The notes beneath the pieces are model-generated. The model saw only the letters and a program-made list of their open reading frames with translations. It ran no database searches and was not told where the DNA came from. Shown here piece after piece: positions 9,600 through 22,031 of a stretch of 64,000 nucleotides of DNA. The translations under genes and the position numbers were made by a program. The stretch spans positions 478,349,159 through 478,413,158 of the forward strand of contig OX422221.1 of NCBI GenBank assembly GCA_949130495.1, given 5' to 3'. The stretch is from Sambucus nigra. Its lineage: Eukaryota > Streptophyta > Magnoliopsida > Dipsacales > Adoxaceae. Positions within the stretch are counted from its first letter, which is position 1, and each line of letters starts with the position of its first letter.

Positions 9600-12295
9600 T
9601 AAGGTTATGTTGGGAGGCCAATTCTAAGGACCTAAATTATAGAGACCAATTTTTTGGGTCGAAGCCAATTCTGCGGGCTTAAAATAGAGATGACCAATTT
9701 TACGAGTCGAAGCCAATTCTGCGGGCTTAAGTAGAAGCGACTTATTTTTAGGGTCGTAGCCAATTCTGTGGGCTTAAGTAAAAGTGGTCGATTCTGTGGG
9801 TTAAAGATAATTCTGAGCGCTTATGTAAGAGCGACCAATTCTATGGGTCTAAGACAATTCCGTGGGATTAAGTTAGGGGTGACCAATTATGCGGGTCGAA
9901 TCGAATTCTGCGAGCTTAAGTTAGGGGTGACCAAATCTGAGGGCTTAAGTTAGGGGTGACCAAATCTGAGGGTCGAAGTCAATTGTGAGGGATTATCTAG
10001 GGCTAACCAATTTTGCGTGTCGAAGCCAATTCTGTGGGCTTATTTAGGGGTTACCAATTCTGAGGGTCAAAGCCAATTCTAAGGGCTTAAGATACGGGTG
10101 ACCGATTATGTGGGTCAAACCAATTCTGAGGGCTTATTTAGGGGTGACCAATTCTAAGGGTGAAAGCTAATTCAGAGGGCTTAAGATAGAAGCGACCAAT
10201 TCTGAGGGTCGAAGCCAATTCTGTGGGCTTAAGTAGAAGCGACCAATTCTTAGTGTCAAAGACTATTCTGCGGGCTTAAGTAGAGATGACCAATTCTATG
10301 GTTCAGATCCAATTATAAGGGCCTAAGTAGAAGAGACCGATTCTGAGGGTCGAAGCCAATTCTGAGGGTTTATTTAGGGGTGACCAATTCTGAGGGTCGA
10401 AGCCAATTCAGCGGGCTTAAGTAGAATCGACCAATTCTGAGGGTCAAAGCCAATTCCACAGGTTAATGTAGGTTGACCAAATCTGTGGGTCAAAGACAAT
10501 TCTACAACCATAAGTTAAGGGTGACAAATTCTAAGGGTCAAAGTCAATTCTATAATCCTAAGGAGAAGCGGCCAATTCTGAGGGTCGAAGCTAATTCTGC
10601 GGGCTTAAAATAGAGATGACCAATTTTATGGGTCAAAGCCAATTCTATGGGCTTAAGTTGAAGCAACCGATTATGAGGGTCGAAGCCAATTCTGCGGTCT
10701 TAAGTAGAAACGATCGATTCTACGGGTCAAAGTCAATTCCGAGGGCTTATTTGGGGTGTCCAATTATGCGGGTCAGAGCTAATTTTGAGGGCCTAAGTAG
10801 GAGGGACCAATTTTGTGGGTCAGAGTCAATTCTACAGGCTTAAGTTCGGGGTGACCAATTCTACGGGCTTAAGTTAGGGATGACCAATTTCGCGGGTCAA
10901 AGCCAATTCTGCGGGCTTAAGTTAGGGGTGACCAATTCTAAGAGTCAAAGCCAATTCTGAGGGATTATTTTGGGGTGGCCAATTATACGGATCAAAGCCA
11001 ATTTGGTGGGCTTAAGTTAGAAGTGACCAATTCTAAGAATCGAAGCCAATTCCGTGGGCTTATTTAGGGGTGACCAATTCTAAGGGTCGAAGCCAATTCT
11101 GAGGGCTTAAGATAGGGGTGATTGATTCTGTAGGTCAAAGACAATTCTGAGGACTTATTTAGGGGTGACAAATTCTGAGGGTCAAATACAATTTTGTGGG
11201 CTTAAGTTAGGGGTGACAAATTATGTGGGTCAAAGCCAATTCTGCGGGCTTAAGTTAGGGGTGACCAATTCTGAGGGTTGAAGCCAATTCTACGAGCTTA
11301 AGTAGAAGCGTCCAATTCTGAGGGTCGAAGCCAATTCTATGGGTTTAAGTAGAAGTGAACAATTTTGAGGGTCAAAGAATCTTCTGCGGGCTTAAGTAGA
11401 GATGACCAATTCTAAGGGTCAAAGTCAATTATGAAGGCTTAAGTAGAAGTGGCCAATTTGAAAGGTTGAAGCCAATTCTGAGGGCTTATTTAGGTGTGAC
11501 TAGTTCTAAGGGTCAAAGCCAATTCTGTGGGCTTAAGTATAAGAGACCAATTTTGAGGGTCGAAGCCAATTCTGCGAGTTTATGTAGGGTGATCAATTCT
11601 GCGGGTCAAAGCCAATTCAGCAGGCTTAAGTTAGGGGTGACCAATTCTACGGTTCAAAGCCAATTTTGTGAGCTTAAGTTAGGGGTGACTAATTCTAAGG
11701 TTCAAAGCCAATTCTGCGGGCTTAAGTAGAAGCGACCAATTAAGAGGGTCGAAGCCAATTCTACACGCTTAAAATAGAGCTGACCAATTCTTCGTGTCAA
11801 AGCCAATTTCGTGGGCTTAAGTAGAAGCTATTGATTCTGAGCGTCGAAGCCAATTATGTGGGCTTAAGTAGAAGCGATTGATTCTTCAAGTCGAATCCAA
11901 ATTCTAAGGGCTTAAGTAGGAGCGACCAATTCTATAAGTCGAAGCCAATTACGTAGGATTATGTTAGGGGTGACCAATTCTGAGGGTGGAAACCAATTTT
12001 GTGGGCGTAAGTTAGGGGTGACCAATTATGTGGGTCAAAGCCAATTCTGTGGGCTTAAGTTAGGGGTACCAATTTTGAGGGTCGAAGCCAATTCTGGGGG
12101 AAAAATTAGGGGTGACCTATTATGTGGGTCAAAGCCAATTCTACAGGCTTAAGTTAGAAGCGGCCAATTCTGAGGGTTGAAGCCGATTCTGTAGGTTTAA
12201 GTAGAAGCGACCAATTCTGAAGGTCGAAGCCAGTTAAGAGGGCTTAAGTAGAAGTAACCAATTCTGCGGGTCGAAGCCAATTTTGAGGACTTGTG
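9600..12295. repeat. Satellite-like array of ~47-bp units (~57 copies)
   Basis: The unit is two related halves, about GACCAATTCTGAGGGTCGAA and GCCAATTCTGCGGGCTTAAG, followed by a short linker of two types, TAGAAGC or TTAGGGGT. The halves share CCAATTCTG, so the unit looks like an old dimer of a ~20-27 bp monomer. Copies diverge by point changes. The array lies between the antisense genes and the 3' LTR; tandem arrays in the 3' untranslated region of Tat-like elements are known as seeds of satellite DNA. Confidence 0.9.
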
Positions 12296-12716
12296 TTTCC
12301 TTTGGGAGTTTAGGGGCTCCACTGGGGATGTGTAATCTTTCTTTGGTGATTTGGGGAAGCATTTGGTTTTAAGTTTTGCTTATGAAGAGGGAATGATCCG
12401 CGGATTTTGAGCTGGGGAATTTTTTGAATTTTAGAGCGTCCTCTAGAGACATTTCTGGGGAGAATTATTTTCTGGAATTTGGCTAGGGATGTAAAAAAAT
12501 ATTTCTATTGGTCAAAAGATTCCAAAATTAATTTGGCGATTTTAGGATTTTTTTAAGGATTTTTCAAGATTTTCTGATATTTTTGGACTCTTTGTATGAA
12601 ATTTTAAAGGGGTTGCCAACCGGCATAGATGTAGGGGTGCCAAACGACACTGGCATGGTCTTTTGGGGTGCCTCAAGCAGTTAGAGGGATAGTGACGATT
12701 GATGGTGGCAGGGAGA

Positions 12717-12751
12717 TGCCGATCGGCATGTCCCTTAGCCTCCTATAAAAA
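12717..12751 (+). promoter_or_regulatory. Promoter of the antisense PMD pseudogene: palindrome plus TATA
   Basis: A perfect palindrome TGCCGATCGGCA (12717-12728) lies 13 bp before CTATAAAAAG (12742-12751); the ATG follows at 12845. Half-related motifs (TGCCAACCGGCAT near 12614) lie upstream. Confidence 0.6.
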
Positions 12752-12844
12752 GGGGGCGAGTTATCCTCATTTTTCACAGTTTTTCAACTTGGCTTCTTCT
12801 GTAATTACCTTCTCCAAATCATTTTGACGTTCCAAAGTCAAGAG

Positions 12845-14988
12845 ATGGCTAAGTTTTCAAGCAGCGCTACTCACATGGCATGGATTAATGCTGACGATTG
12901 GGCAGGGTTGGAATGGAGGGCTAGGGTACACCTTGAAGTGGGCAGCGATAACTCATTCGACTCATTCGAGCCAGTGGTGGATGGTCGGATTCTTCTATGT
13001 GAGACCTTACTTTATCGTTCTTCTAAGGTGGTGGATCCTACTGGTTATGTAAGTATTGAATGACCTTTGGTATTCTTTTCATTTTTCCTTTACGAGGTTG
13101 CTTTATTTCTTGAATTTGACAATGGTTTTCTTTGTTACTTTGACAGTTCGAAGTCTCCATGTTGACTATACGTTCCATAGGGATAATGGGGCTTAGGGAT
13201 GTTTGGGATCACCTTCCATATGTGGTGCGCTGGATGGTGTCATCAGCCAGCTTTGGGAGACGGGCATCTTCTCTGCATGAGATGCCTCGTTCTATGTCCA
13301 TTACGTGTGCTCTGGGAGAAAGGTGATGGGACACTACCCACACCTTCCATTTTGGCTTTGAGTAGGTGACGGTGACTCCCATTCATGTGTAATTTTTACT
13401 GGGGCTGGACTATAATGGTGCTTAGATTGAGGTGGATAGGACGCTGAACGTGATGTCGGAGGTGGTGATGGCGGCATTACGTGATGTGGAGAGGGTGGTC
13501 TCTAGGAGTCTCTTCGTTTGTCTTTGTTGAGGGAGATGTTATTGAGGAGGAGGATCTATGAGAGAGATGGGCAGCAGGTACGTCAGATGGCTTGCTTGTT
13601 CATTCTTCTTGTGCTGGGAGGTTTTCGCTTGGCGACGTCATGAACTTATGGTTTTTACCATTTTTTAGGGCGTTCTCGAACATCCTCCTTTATGATTGGG
13701 GGAGACTAATTTTGGCAACCCTTTATTATTCTCTTGATGCATTCAGCTAGTACTGTAGGCAGTCTTTTACTAGAGCCATGTATCTTCTGGAGGTATTCTT
13801 TCTTTTTTACATTTTCCTTTTATGCATTCGCATATTCCTTCATGCTCTTTTTCTTGATTTCTTAAATGTTAGCCTTTGCACTTTACATACGTTGTTTTAT
13901 GAGGTGACTGGGTTAAACACCAAGTTGATATATTTGAAGGATGCCTCTATTGGGGACTTCTGTCGGATGTACCGATGGTGGAGTACCAACCGATAGTCGA
14001 AGAAGTTTCTCTCTCTGGAGGCGGTGCGTCAGGTCTTAAATGGTCGGATGAGCGATCGGGTAAGCCCTCTTTTATCTAAGGACTGTCCCTTCCTTTGATG
14101 ATTTTTATTGATATTTATCTTTTTCTCTTACTAGGGATTTTCAGCTAACCTTTTATCCTTGGGGGACGACCATTCAGCACCCTGGGGTAATAGGGGTACA
14201 TGCGCAGATGCGGCCTCTGCTGGAGCATGAGTTTGGCTACCTTGGTACCTCAAGGAGAGGGTAGTCTGACAGATCATAGAGGACGAGGTTGTGATGCTGC
14301 CGGTGAAACCCCATATGTTCATGCGGCGAGCGCGGGAGATGTCAGAGGATGCCTAGGTGGCGGCGATAATGGTAGAGTCGTACTCATTGTATAACGACAT
14401 TGTTATGATGTATGACTATATGGATTTCTTGTTGAGCTGGTTGATTCCTCCTACTACATACGATGTGATGCCACTTCCTCATGCGGGTTTGAGTTGGTAG
14501 GTGGGGTCCTACTATAAAGCGGGCAGTGCGATGACGTCAACGGAGACGACGACTTCAGAGGCTCCCGTTGTAATACTATTTTCTCCTGTTACAACATCCA
14601 ATGAGCTGATGGGGGGTCAATGCATTTTCAGCATCATCCCAATGCGATGGACCCAGAGGGGTTGGGCCTGACTGAGGAGGTCCTTTGACCTGAAGTACAC
14701 TTTTTACTTTTTTGTCTTTTGATTTCTTGATTCCTTTCTTCTTCTTTCAGACTTAACTGATTTGCTCTTTTTTATTTTCTTTTACAGCACATCCGGGTCT
14801 CCACCACTTGGCTAAAGGATATTAGGGATTGGATATCTTTGAGGACTATAAATATTCATGAGGTGGTTTTGGTTCCTTCTTTCTTGGTGCCATCTTCCTC
14901 GTTAGGGGAAGGGTTGAGTTCTGGAAGTGGTGGCACATCGTCTCGCCACGGGGGGAAGAGGGTGAACCATAGGGATGGAGGCTCTTAA
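12845..14988 (+). pseudogene. Antisense PMD-like accessory gene, decayed
   Basis: Plus strand, opposite to the retroelement. Exon 1 (12845-13048, 68 codons, MAKFSSSATH...) ends at a perfect GTAAGT donor; a 98-bp intron ends at ACAG (13146) and the frame continues in phase. Exon 2 contains an LRDVWDHLP region, then THTFHFGFE-stop-VTVTP and LLGLDYNGA, the PMD (PF10536) core, with several in-frame stops. Near 13690-13790 it resembles the later PMD block (YDWG...LATLYYSLDA...AMYLLE), followed by a likely second intron and VTGLNTK...FCRMYRWW. A Ser/Gly-rich tail ends at about 14988. Exon-intron layout and TATA box indicate that it was an independent transcription unit carried by the element. Confidence 0.65.
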
Positions 14989-15368
14989 AGAGATAGATAG
15001 AAGAGGGAGAGATAAGAGAGATGAGGAGAATTTTTAGGCGAAGAGAGAGAGAGATAAAATGGGTTTGGCCTGACTCTCATTGTTTTTTCTATTTTTCCTG
15101 CAAGATATCAATGTAACACAGAAAAATATATACAAATAAAGATCAAGTTCTTAGTAATTTCTGCTTCAGTTATTAATGCATATTATCTTTTTACTTTGTT
15201 GTTGAGACCGTAAAAAGAATTTGAAAATTGATTTGAGAAGGATTTTGTTTTAAAATGGGATAAGTAAAAGCATAAGGAAATTCAGAATTCCCCTAAGATA
15301 AAAATTATTTTTAATGGTTTTTTTATTTTGATAAAAGGGGAAAAAGGGAATTTCTCCAAAATAGGGGG
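14989..15368. other. Spacer between the two antisense genes
   Basis: AG-rich, then AT-rich sequence with A and T runs. It may include the 3' untranslated region of the PMD pseudogene; no ORF or structured repeat seen. Confidence 0.4.
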
Positions 15369-15538
15369 TTGCCAATCAGCATGACCCCTGTCCTGCCTAT
15401 CGGTATATCAGTCCAGCCCAATCAACCCAAGTCTTTAATTTCACTTTCTTCAATTGCTTGGTACTTGGTGGGATAAGTTTTACTCCAATTTATGCAGGGT
15501 TTCTTATCTTTGTTTGATAGTTTTCAAGTATAAATAGG
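15369..15538 (+). promoter_or_regulatory. Promoter of the second antisense gene: GCCAATCAGCAT/GCCTATCGG motifs plus TATA
   Basis: TTGCCAATCAGCATG (15369-15383) and TGCCTATCGGTAT (15393-15405) are degenerate forms of the TGCCGATCGGCA palindrome; TATAAATAGG (15529-15538) lies about 85 bp before the ATG at 15624. Confidence 0.5.
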
Positions 15539-15623
15539 GCTGTGAATGGGGCTTTTCTCTCCATACTTTCATTTCCTTTCTTTCTCACATTGTTACTTGT
15601 TTAGCATCTCTTTATTTTGCAAG

Positions 15624-16735
15624 ATGGCTCTCCCTAGTTGCATTGAGTAGAACATGCTGATGGCAGCAGTGGAATTTTGGTACCCCTAGGGCCATGTCTT
15701 TCGCTTCGGGTTGGATGAAATTTGTCCTACCTACGAGGAATATTCTGCCTTGCTGGGGATAAATCCCAGTGTTGTTGCGGATTTGCCTTGGTTTTCTCGT
15801 TCCCCGGAGAATTTTTTGTCAGAATTCCCTGTATCTCGCCTTAGGCAGCCAGACCGTTGGTCACGTGAGTAATGATTTCTCTTTCGGCGGTGCTACGGTC
15901 CGTGTATTTGCAGGGTGTGGGCGATCCCGGCTATGCTGGGGCCGTTATTCCGGGCCTGGTTTCAAAATTATTATTGGTAACTAGGGAAGTACTGATGGAC
16001 CCCCAACTAGTAGCTATATTTTCTTGCATGTCTTATCGTCGCAATCATGCGACGATGATAGTGGCAAACACTTTAAATGGTGTGGATACCTGGAGGGAAG
16101 GTCGTTCTGACTTTTTGAGGGGTAGCCCTATGATGTTGTTCATGTGGATGTCATAGAGGTTTCTTATGGTGGTCCTACCTGATATCCTTTACTGAAGGTG
16201 CCAAACTTCTTCACACGATATTTCATTAGCCTAGGCATGGACATTGAGAGTTGGGGGAACTGGTCTCTAAAGCATGGTGCCTGAGGCTTACATTGGTCAG
16301 TGCCTTGGTAGGGGAGTTGCTGCCTATTCTAGAACTCAGGGAATACTAATATGTCTGGTTGGTTGGCCTCAGGCAGACCTCTTTCTACTTTCCCTGGCGA
16401 CTGTTACGCCAGTTTGGTTAGGAGAAAATCGTGCCACCACGAACACTAAACTTCTTTCCTGTGGAGGACCTGACAGAGCGTATGTGCATGAAGTTTGGTT
16501 CTCTGTGGGAGAATCTTCATCCGTTAACCCATCCTTTTCAATCTATTGGGTGAGTTTGGCATGCCTCCGGGGACTACATCAAGTGGTTGTGGAAGAAGGT
16601 AGTGAGCAAGATCTTGGTTGTGGGGACTGGTCAAAGGTGGTTTGTCATATCTAATACCATGGAGGGAGGTATTGTGGTTTTTCCCAAGCTAGCCCGAGAT
16701 TATCGCTCTATGGACCCTAGGATGTAGGTGATGAT
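15624..16735 (+). pseudogene. Second antisense accessory gene, DUF7745/PMD-like, decayed
   Basis: Begins MALPSCIE, then stops are interspersed in a recognisable domain: AAVEFWYP-stop-GHVFRFG, CPTYEEYSALLGI and SPENFLSEFPVSRL. The FWDP...F.FG..D..PT.EEY.ALL pattern is that of DUF7745, a domain common in uncharacterised ORFs of plant Tat-like elements. Downstream, in other frames, are blocks fitting the rest: a W-rich GVDTWREGRSDFLRG, and YFPWRLLRQFG followed by a stop. A GTGAGT donor at 15865 suggests an intron. Assignment is from memory of the domain, not a search. Confidence 0.55.
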
Positions 16736-17260
16736 GGGGCCGATTCCTCTGGCAGTTGTGGGTAGGGTGAAACTTTGGTAATGGGTGTGGTTTTGTGATT
16801 TTGTGGAAATAATTGGAGGGTGATTCTTAGGAGTAGTGGGTCTTGTTTTTATTTTGGCTTTAGGAATTAAGGAGTATGCTTGACAAGGGAAGTCGTTTGA
16901 CTCCTTATACCGATGTAATCGTATTGAAATTTTGAATAACGAAATAAATGAGTTTTTAATCATCTAGTTGTGCCTCTTGATGATTCTTGCATTTTTAATT
17001 ATCTATACCAATCGCTAAGGCATACATAATCCTTTCGTCCATGTATATGTTAAAATGAACTATCATTCTCGGGAATATAAAAAGAATAGCATTTTGTGAA
17101 AAGAAGGGGATCATGCTCAAGTAAACGGATGAGCTGCCTAAGTACCTTTGAGGGTTTTTGAAAATTTTCTAAAATTCATTTTTTTGAAAGAAAAAAGGTT
17201 TTTAGAGGATCAGGCCCCACGTAGTTCTGATTAGGGGGAAAGAATATTTTTTCTCTTTTT
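16736..17260. other. Spacer between the convergent antisense gene and integrase
   Basis: AT-rich, no coding signal. It is where the plus-strand accessory transcript and the minus-strand genomic transcript would overlap. Confidence 0.4.
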
Positions 17261-17269
17261 TTTAGAATA

Positions 17270-18460
17270 GTAGGGAGACGAGAAGAGTCGTAGCATGCTG
17301 AGATTTCGGACTAGGGATAAAAAAAAATTGAGACGATCCAGGTTGACTGGATGCACCATTTCTTCTCCATCAAGGTCGGTGAGCATAGCAGTGCCGCTCG
17401 ATAGGATCTTCTTCACCATGTCGGGCAGCTCCAATTGGACTTAAATTTCCCTCTCGGGTCCCAAATGGACTCTATTATTTCTTTAAGGGATAAGTCCTCT
17501 TCTCGAATACCGCGGTCTTTGACTTTCTTATTGAATGATTGCTCTATGCAAAGATGGTACCGTTGTACGTGATATAGAGCTTTCAACCTTCTTTCATTCA
17601 AGAAGGATAGCTCGTCGATACGGCTTTGGTTCCAGTCTTCCTTGCTGACTTTGCTTTCTATCATGATGCACAGTAAAGGGATTTCCAGCTCCACTGGTAG
17701 GAATTCTCCCATGTCTTAGACTAGAGAGTAATGGGTAGCCCCAATAGAGGTTCGAATAGAAGTGCGGTAGCCCCAGAGGGCATAAGGGATCCTATCAGCC
17801 CAATGTCGATAACTCTTGGTCATCTTGCTGATAATGGCTTTGAGGTTCTTATTGGCTGCTTTAACTTCTCCATTGCTCTGAGGTCGATATGGAGAAGATT
17901 TATGTCTCTGAATTCTATACTCGTAGACCACCTCTGTAACTTCTGCCTCAAAATATAACTCGTTGTGTGATACCAGCTCGTGCAGGACCCCATATCAGCA
18001 GATAATGTTTTTACTAATGAACTTGGCCGCCTTCTTAGCATTCAGAATTGAGTCTAACTCGTCTTCGACCCATTTGGTGAAGTAGTCAATGGTGACTAGG
18101 ATTAACTCATGCCCATTGGATGCTTTTGATGTAACTTTCCCTATGACGTTAATGCCCCATGTGGAGAACGTCTAGGGAGAAGTCATGTTGTACAATTCTC
18201 ATAGGGGTAAGTGTTGTAGGTTGGAAAACTACTAGCATTTGAGGAATCTTTGAACATAGGATGTGCAATCTTAAACCATGGTAGTCCAATAGTAACTCTA
18301 TCGGATGATATTTTTTGTGAGCATATGGACATTCATGTGGGGTTCGCATTCCCCGTTGTGGATTTTTTGCATCATTTCTTCAATGGCATCCCCTACAATG
18401 TAGTTCATATGGGTTCTATCGAAGTTTCTCTTAAACACTGATTTATCATAAACAATATAC
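17270..18460 (-). pseudogene. Integrase of the large Tat-like element, decayed
   Basis: Minus strand, right to left. HHCC region: IHNGECEPHMNVHMLTKNI, a YYWTTM block, then C...VQRFLKC. The catalytic core follows (STWGINVIGKVTSKASNGHE, TIDYFTKWVEDE, then CRYGVLHEL with one stop). Then comes SSPYRPQSNGEVKAANKN and ALWGYRTSIRTSIGATHYSLV, the DDE glutamate region and Tat-specific tail. The C-terminal part at 17413-17712 reads ELEIPLLCIMIESKV...FNKKVKDRGI...DPRGKF, also typical. Several stops and frame changes; no chromodomain, as expected for Tat elements. Confidence 0.85.
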
Positions 18461-19748
18461 TGGGCATCCAGTCTGCGAAGAGTTGCTCAGTCTTTCTTGT
18501 CAGATCCTTGGGGATACCTACCATTTTTTTATGAGGTGCCAAATATTATAGTACCAGCAGGCAGCTATCTCTGGATCTTCCTCCATGCCAAGCTCAATGT
18601 AGTAGAAGTGGGTTGGCTTGTTTTGTTTTTGGACGAGGAAAGGAGTCATGGTTATTCCTTCGATCATGTCAATCATGGAGGTTAAGGTAGCAAGGGCGTC
18701 AGCTAGGTTATTCTTTGCTCGAGGCAGGTAGTGGAAGGTGATTTCTTCAAATTGGGAAGATAGCTCTTCTAGGTGGGCATGGAAGGGTAAGAGTTTCTCG
18801 TCCTTGACTTTCCATTTTCTAAGTACTTGACCAATGATGAGGGTTGAATCCCCGTAGAGATCGAGGTATCAAATTCCTATCTTGAGGGAAACTTTGAAGC
18901 CTACCGTGAACTCCTTGTATTTAGTCATGTTGTTGGAATAAGGAAAGTCTAGCTTGATGGCAATGGGAGTGTGAGAGTCATCATGGGCAATTAGGAGGAT
19001 CCCGATCATATACCCTTTTTGTTGGAAGCGCCATCAAGGAACATTTTCCATCAAAGGTTTTCTTGGAAGGTACAGAGGGTATTCTCATAAGGGAACTTAG
19101 AGATCCATACATCGGCCTCATTCATAGGGTAGTCAGGAAGGTAGTCAGAGATGGATCTTTCGTTCATGGACTTTTGTGTGACATAGGTGATATCAAATTG
19201 ATCTAGGAGCATCAACCAACGGGCCATTCGACTGGACAGAGAAGGTTTTTCGAGCAAGTACTTGATGGGATCCATTCGAGGTACAAGCTTAATGGTAAAG
19301 GTGATCATGTATTGCCATAAATTTTGGGTAACCTAGACAAGAGAGACACATGCTTTTTCCAAGGCGGTGTAGTTAACTTCGTAACTCGCTAACTTTCAAC
19401 TGGCATGGTAGAGGGCTATCTCTTTGTAGGTTTCTTCCAGGTATTGGGTTAGCAAAGCCCCAACGAAAGTATTGATTGTGGTTAGGTATATGAGTAAGGT
19501 AAGATCAGGTTGTGACGGAATGAGCACCAGAGGTTAGGTTAGGTATTTCTTGATTCGGTTGGAGGCTTCGTTCCAGACTTTGGTTGAATGCTTTCGAAGG
19601 AGTTTGAAGATGGGTTCACAAATGGAAGTCAATTGGTTGATGTACTATAATTTCCCAAGGAAACCCTGGACTTCCTTCTTCGTTAGAGGTGGTGGCATCC
19701 CAAGTATGGATTTTAGCTTGGCATGATCTTCTTCTATCCCCTTCTCAC
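18461..19748 (-). pseudogene. RNase H regions (conventional plus second, archaeal-type) of the large Tat-like element
   Basis: Next to the solo LTR the minus strand reads the RT thumb/connection (EVQGFLGKL-stop-YINQL), then a decayed RNase H with the conserved LEKACVSLVWVTQNLWQYM-like helix and SSRMARWLMLLDQFDI. After this come FLDGASNKKG and LDLYGDSTLIIGQVLRKWKV, followed by FHYLPRAKNNLADALATL, which is the second (archaeal-type) RNase H that marks the Tat lineage. Stops and frameshifts are frequent. Confidence 0.8.
19744..19748. repeat. Target-site duplication CTCAC, left copy
   Basis: Matches 22027-22031 exactly, flanking the solo LTR. Confidence 0.9.
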
Positions 19749-22026
19749 TGTCACACCCCGAGAAATCTGACAGACGGGGTGGCCAGCCACCACCGCCGAA
19801 TTACGTTGGGCGTGAACTAAATAAATACCATTCTTAGCATGAGACAGATATGAGACATAAATAAATAAATCCATAAGATAAATAATTTAAATAATCCCAA
19901 CAAATGAACGATAAAGATCCATTACATACTAAAACTCAAAATAAATTCAATCTCCAATAATTGATTAAATAAAATATGAATAATAAAGATCTGAATAATC
20001 CAACTTAAAACCTCTAACAACTTTGGAATCGAATGGCCCAATAAAAACTCAAATGAAGTCTCATAATTAAATACGACTGAAAAGAAAAGTCTAACTAAAC
20101 AATGCAATAAAAGGAATAACTCCAGCTGCACCTCCAAATAATAACTTCGATAATCCTATGCAACTTCTCCAAAACTTATCCTGAAAAATTTAGTCAACGA
20201 ACGAGGTCAGAGCCCCGAGCATGAATACACATTGCTCCCCTCAAATAGGATCCTTGAATCCAGACACTAGCATTATACGCAATAAATATCTTAATAAAAT
20301 ATTTTAATTAAATGAGATAATTAAACGCGATAAATATAAATCACTAACTGCCCGCAGAATTTCCAATTTAAAAAGGCACACCAATATGATTTTTAGATTC
20401 TCAAGTCCCACGATGTTAATTTAATTTAATTAACCAGCTTTTATTTTTGTTCTAACTTTTTAGTATGACGATCCTCCCGTCCCAGGTGGTAATCCACCAA
20501 AGTGTCACACTTCCCCTTGTCAAATGGACTCTGGTCCGTTTAAACTGTCAACCCCGACCCATGACAAGGTTCCACACACGACATGACATAAATCGTCCTC
20601 TGAACCGTTTAAACAGTAGATCCCGACACATTATGTCGCCACAAATTTTAATACCCGTTATTATCTTAGGTAGTAATTCCCAATTTCATAATTTCTAATA
20701 TACCCCACACTTTTAATCGATGTGAGATCCTCAAAATACTCCTTAGTCCCATAGCTGAGGTATCAATACACCCTACCCTATATATAGGATGAATTTCTAA
20801 TATAAACCTCGACCTAGTCTCTTGCCGAGGCTAGCGTAACGACGATAAAGTATCAAAAATCAGACCACTCCCGATATGATAAAATTGCGATAATCTACCC
20901 TCACTATTCCCATACCTAGAAGGCGTAAATCAAGTAAAAGGCCTACCCACTAGTCCCCAATAACCCGTCATCACAATGGCAATTTTAATAAAATCAACAA
21001 GTCATATAAATAAGAACAATTAATCAATGTACCAAACTATGCATGATAGTCCAATTCAATTTAATCTTAATTTAATTATCACATCGCAAAATACCCTATT
21101 AATCTCATTTAATTATTTTAAATTAAATACACTGGGATTTCATCATTAATACATCATATTTCAACTTTCATTAATTCTACACAATTTACGTGAGTAATAC
21201 GTCCCAAAATTCATTTATTTAAACATCAAGGTTTTTCTACACGCAACCTACACCAATAAAATCCAAAATTCACTCATGAATCCTACGTACCCAAGGGTTA
21301 TGAATATTATTCATATTAAAAGATTTTATAAAAATAGCCCCAAGATTTATGTGTACACTTTCTCTAATTAGATTGCTATTTGACTTTAAGAAAACATTAA
21401 ATTAAGGTTTAGGCAATACTTAAAATGCATAAAAGGAAAAGAATAGAGTATTCATGCCTGAAATTAGTTGAATAAAAATATAAATAGAAGGTTGAACTCC
21501 TCTTGAGAAATACCAATTGGATCTTCAAAACTTGTTAAAAGTTTGGGCTAGGGGTTGAAGATGAGAGAAATATGCTTTAAGAACCATACTGGAGAATGTT
21601 TGAGAGGAAAAGTGATTTTTGAAGTCCCAGCCCTGTATCAGTTTAGTATATAAAGGTTTTAAGAGTTAAAGCCAGATTAGGAGTCCCACCAAGCCACCAC
21701 CTTAGCGTCATTTGAACGAAGTACGATGTCGTCCGAACGATATGCTATGTCATTTGAATGACATACGATGTCGTTTGAACGACCCACATCCAAAAAGGAA
21801 ATCTTTTAAAGTACGAGTTTTGTTTAAAACTGACAATTATTCTCAAAAATATAAATGCCAATTAAATGAATAAAATTCTTATAACCTTTTTATAAAAGAC
21901 CCGAATTAATTCCCAATTGAAAAATTTACTAATAAACCAATTTAAATTCTTAAAGGCTAGTAACTCCAAGATTTTATTTTCCTCCAAATTAATTAATGTC
22001 AATTAATTAAAACACGAGGTGTTACA
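19749..22026 (-). mobile_element. Solo LTR of a Ty3/gypsy chromovirus-type element
   Basis: 2278 bp with plus-strand ends TGTCACACCCCG and GGTGTTACA, flanked by a perfect 5-bp duplication CTCAC. On the minus strand it begins TGTAACACCTCG and soon reaches ATTAATTAATTTG, matching the start of the Tekay-type LTR at 43100 (TGTAATACCCCG...GATTAATTAATT). It has no internal genes, so it arose by LTR-LTR recombination. Palindromic GTCGTTTGAACGAC-type motifs lie at 21710-21785. It splits the RT/RNase H region of the host element. Confidence 0.92.
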
Positions 22027-22031
22027 CTCAC
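22027..22031. repeat. Target-site duplication CTCAC, right copy
   Basis: Directly follows the ...GTGTTACA end of the solo LTR and equals 19744-19748. Confidence 0.9.

Noticed and set aside
9600..12295. CRISPR-like regular repeats, and ORFs of 61-87 codons within them
   Set aside because: Units are contiguous and degenerate with no unique spacers, in plant DNA; the ORFs are by-products of the repeat.
12309..12330. GGCTCCACTGGGGAT on the plus strand, resembling a Tat PBS
   Set aside because: The matching LTRs and the PBS at 27399 fix the element on the minus strand; this would need an opposite-oriented 5' LTR ending there, which is not seen.
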